This document shows positions 62,244 through 64,000 of a stretch of DNA of 64,000 nucleotides, piece by piece. A model generated the notes under the pieces. It saw only the letters and a list, made by a program, of their open reading frames with translations. It did no database searches and was not told where the DNA came from. The stretch spans positions 186,001 through 250,000 of the forward strand of contig JAUZNX010000003.1 of NCBI GenBank assembly GCA_030706745.1, given 5' to 3'. A program made the position numbers and the translations under genes. The stretch is from Bacteroidota bacterium. GTDB lineage: Bacteria > Bacteroidota > Ignavibacteria > Palsa-1295. The number at the start of each line of letters is the position of its first letter. Positions within the stretch are counted from its first letter, which is position 1.

Positions 62244-64000
62244 TTAGCGCAATAGCATCACCGCTAGCTTCTCGACTCGCCCGTTCATGCGGACGAGGCA
62301 TTCGTATATCCCATCTGACAAGCCAGTGGGATTCCACGTGAAGGTGCGCTCCCCTGCCGCGAGCTCCCCCGAGAATATCCGCGCGACCTCCACGCCTAGC
62401 AAGTTCACGACAGAGACATCCGCATAGCCGCTCGCCTCCGGTGTGAAGGAGATTGTTGTGGATAGGGAGAAGGGGTTGGGGTAAGCGGCTGCAATTCCAT
62501 CCGTCCTGGCCGTCTGCGCGCCAGAGCTAATGCCAAAATCCGCGAGCGGGCGGCGCCAGAAGCCCCATCCCCCTAATGCGTAAAGATAGCCGTCGGCCAC
62601 GAAGAGTTTGTTTATCTGAGTATCGGCTAATCCCGCATTGATGGGCAACCACGAATTGCTGGTCGCCTTCAAAACAAAGACTCCGCTATCGTATGTACCA
62701 GCGAAGATGTTCGGTCCTGACGCAGCCCAAACGATCTGATGGTTCGAAGGCAAATCGCTGCTAACCGGAGTCCAGACACTACCTTCATTGGTCGAAAAAT
62801 ATACACGTGGGTAGCTTATGCCAAAGAGACTATTTCCACTTACAGCGATTGGATCGGGGCTTTTGCTGTTATCAAGCCAGGTGACCCCACTGTCGGTTGA
62901 CCGAAGGCCATTTGCGAAAAGGTTTGTCTCGCTTGCAAAAAGATCGATTCGCCAAATCGAATCCCCTTCTTCCAAAAAGTTCTTGATTTCGGACCAACTT
63001 CCTCCGTTGTTAGTCGATCGAAAGATTCCGCTACCAACCAGCCATACTTTAGGCGGGTATCTTGGGTCGGGATTTGAAATCCCCTCTGCCGATATCGCTC
63101 CAGCATAAAGATAAGAACCGATTGTTGCGAGAGACTGAACCATGTTGCTCGACAGACCATCGTTAGCCGCCTCCCATGTCACACCATCATCGGAGGAAAC
63201 ATAAACACCGAAAGCGGTACCAGCGAAAAGATAGTCGCCATTCTTTGCTAATGCAACTATGGAGCTTAGTAGCGTTCCGCTGTCAGCCCGTGACCATGTT
63301 TCGCCACTATCCAATGATCTCCAAATACCACCATCGCCCATTAGAAGGCTTTTGTCCGCCGCAATGAATGGTGTTTGTGCCCCAAACCCACTTGGCCCAC
63401 TGACTAAACTCCAAGTTGTTCCGCTGTCCAATGAGCGATAGATTGCGCCATCAGAGGATTCAACGGAATAGACGGTTGTGCCATTGACATAAAAACATGT
63501 TGGAACTATGGCATTGCTGTTGATCCAATGTGCCCCTTTATCGTGGCTTACACCAACACTATATCCCCCTCCAATGATAATATTCTCTCCGAGAATCGCA
63601 ATTGCCACTGCCCAAGACTTTCCGATTTCAACCCAGGTTCGTGCGGAGTCGGTTGATCTAAAAAAACCTACGCTACCCGCAATAACGGCTCCTGAAAAGA
63701 TTGTGTCGCCACTTACCTCAAGGCACATGATAGTAGTCTGATCGGGATACTTCGGGTCTGCCAAACCACTATTCATTCGGTTCCAGCTTGCGCCGCTGTC
63801 AGTCGAGAGGAATATTCCCTCTCGCGTTGTGCCCGCGAAGAGATTTGATCCGACGATGCCTAATGCCGTTATGGTGTCGCTGGTTAGACCAGTATTCATT
63901 TGTTTCCAACTCAGACCGCCATCCGTTGATCGATAAACACCACTATCCGCTGTACCAGCGAATAAAATTGAACCAATAGCTGTAAGAGCATTGACTCCAT
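62244..64000 (-). CDS. Secreted multi-Asp-box protein with T9SS sorting domain, N-terminus cut by window edge
   Basis: The frame is open to base 64000, so the start is outside; at least 585 residues seen. About ten Asp-box repeats (STDGGLSW, STDSGASW, STDSARTW, SHDKGAHW, SLDSGTTW, SLDSGETW, SSDDGVTW, STNNGGSW, STDSGVTW, STNEGSVW) give a beta-propeller of the VPS10/sortilin/YCF48-like type. Tail: AAAYPNPFSLSTTISFTPEASGYADVSVVNLLGVEVARIFSG...RVEKLAVMLLR is a type IX sorting domain. Secreted or surface protein. Confidence 0.87.
   Translation of the reverse strand, partial: GVNALTAIGSILFAGTADSGVYRSTDGGLSWKQMNTGLTSDTITALGIVGSNLFAGTTREGIFLSTDSGASWNRMNSGLADPKYPDQTTIMCLEVSGDTIFSGAVIAGSVGFFRSTDSARTWVEIGKSWAVAIAILGENIIIGGGYSVGVSHDKGAHWINSNAIVPTCFYVNGTTVYSVESSDGAIYRSLDSGTTWSLVSGPSGFGAQTPFIAADKSLLMGDGGIWRSLDSGETWSRADSGTLLSSIVALAKNGDYLFAGTAFGVYVSSDDGVTWEAANDGLSSNMVQSLATIGSYLYAGAISAEGISNPDPRYPPKVWLVGSGIFRSTNNGGSWSEIKNFLEEGDSIWRIDLFASETNLFANGLRSTDSGVTWLDNSKSPDPIAVSGNSLFGISYPRVYFSTNEGSVWTPVSSDLPSNHQIVWAASGPNIFAGTYDSGVFVLKATSNSWLPINAGLADTQINKLFVADGYLYALGGWGFWRRPLADFGISSGAQTARTDGIAAAYPNPFSLSTTISFTPEASGYADVSVVNLLGVEVARIFSGELAAGERTFTWNPTGLSDGIYECLVRMNGRVEKLAVMLLR

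Overview
This 64-kb window looks like a chromosomal piece of a Gram-negative bacterium of the Bacteroidota/Chlorobiota/Ignavibacteria side of the tree, possibly a Kapabacteria-like lineage. The evidence is several large secreted proteins with C-terminal sorting domains of the type IX secretion kind (positions 9392, 57633, 62244), a PorV/PorQ-like outer-membrane protein (1019), a TonB-dependent receptor with a carboxypeptidase-like plug extension (6249), a mycobacterial-type fused 2-oxoglutarate dehydrogenase (40114), one TAnnTTTG-type promoter candidate, and often weak Shine-Dalgarno sequences with some TTG starts. No rRNA or CRISPR array is present. Four tRNAs are: Thr(CGT), Gly(CCC), Gln(TTG), Leu(CAG).

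Layout. 1-11437 (minus): cell-surface block with a partial secreted protein, PorV-like protein, a giant secreted protein, a TonB receptor and a T9SS cargo. 11619-13699 (minus): rpsF-ssb-rplI-engB, lacking rpsR. 13826-19849 (minus): a phospholipase-C-like/barrel protein, membrane pyrophosphatase, DUF190 protein and CrcB. 19987-26870 (plus): two paralogous propeller lipoproteins, glmS, a GNAT enzyme and a lipoprotein. 26918-29679 (minus): pgeF, a HAD phosphatase and a ClpB that stops half way. 29735-33812: accessory region with a TIR-bounded element carrying an unknown RecA-like gene, hicBA, a hypothetical, and a five-gene coupled operon of four winged-helix proteins plus an HNH nuclease. 34058-43812: OstA/LptA-like protein, lptB, M1 aminopeptidase, Spy-like lipoprotein, fused KGD. 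43931-47018: tRNAs, a GT9 glycosyltransferase, DUF3108 protein, lipoprotein. 47188-53350: prs-rplY-pth, split by about 3.8 kb holding a putAbiC-like gene and a KAP NTPase, a tandem-repeat array and a 221-bp MITE-like element. 53409-64000: tRNA-Leu, a CDF transporter, a methyltransferase/LarE/ATP-grasp operon, a T9SS cargo, an in-frame TatD-outer-membrane-protein fusion and a partial Asp-box cargo.

The most unusual content is: (a) two candidate defence modules, putAbiC+KAP and the four winged-helix+HNH operon; (b) a TIR-bounded element and its short non-coding relative; (c) inverted arrays of 7-bp repeats at several intergenic loci, one of which lies in frame inside the kgd gene; (d) a half-length ClpB; and (e) a TatD-porin read-through fusion. 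All functional statements come from reading the sequence and from family knowledge; no database search was possible.
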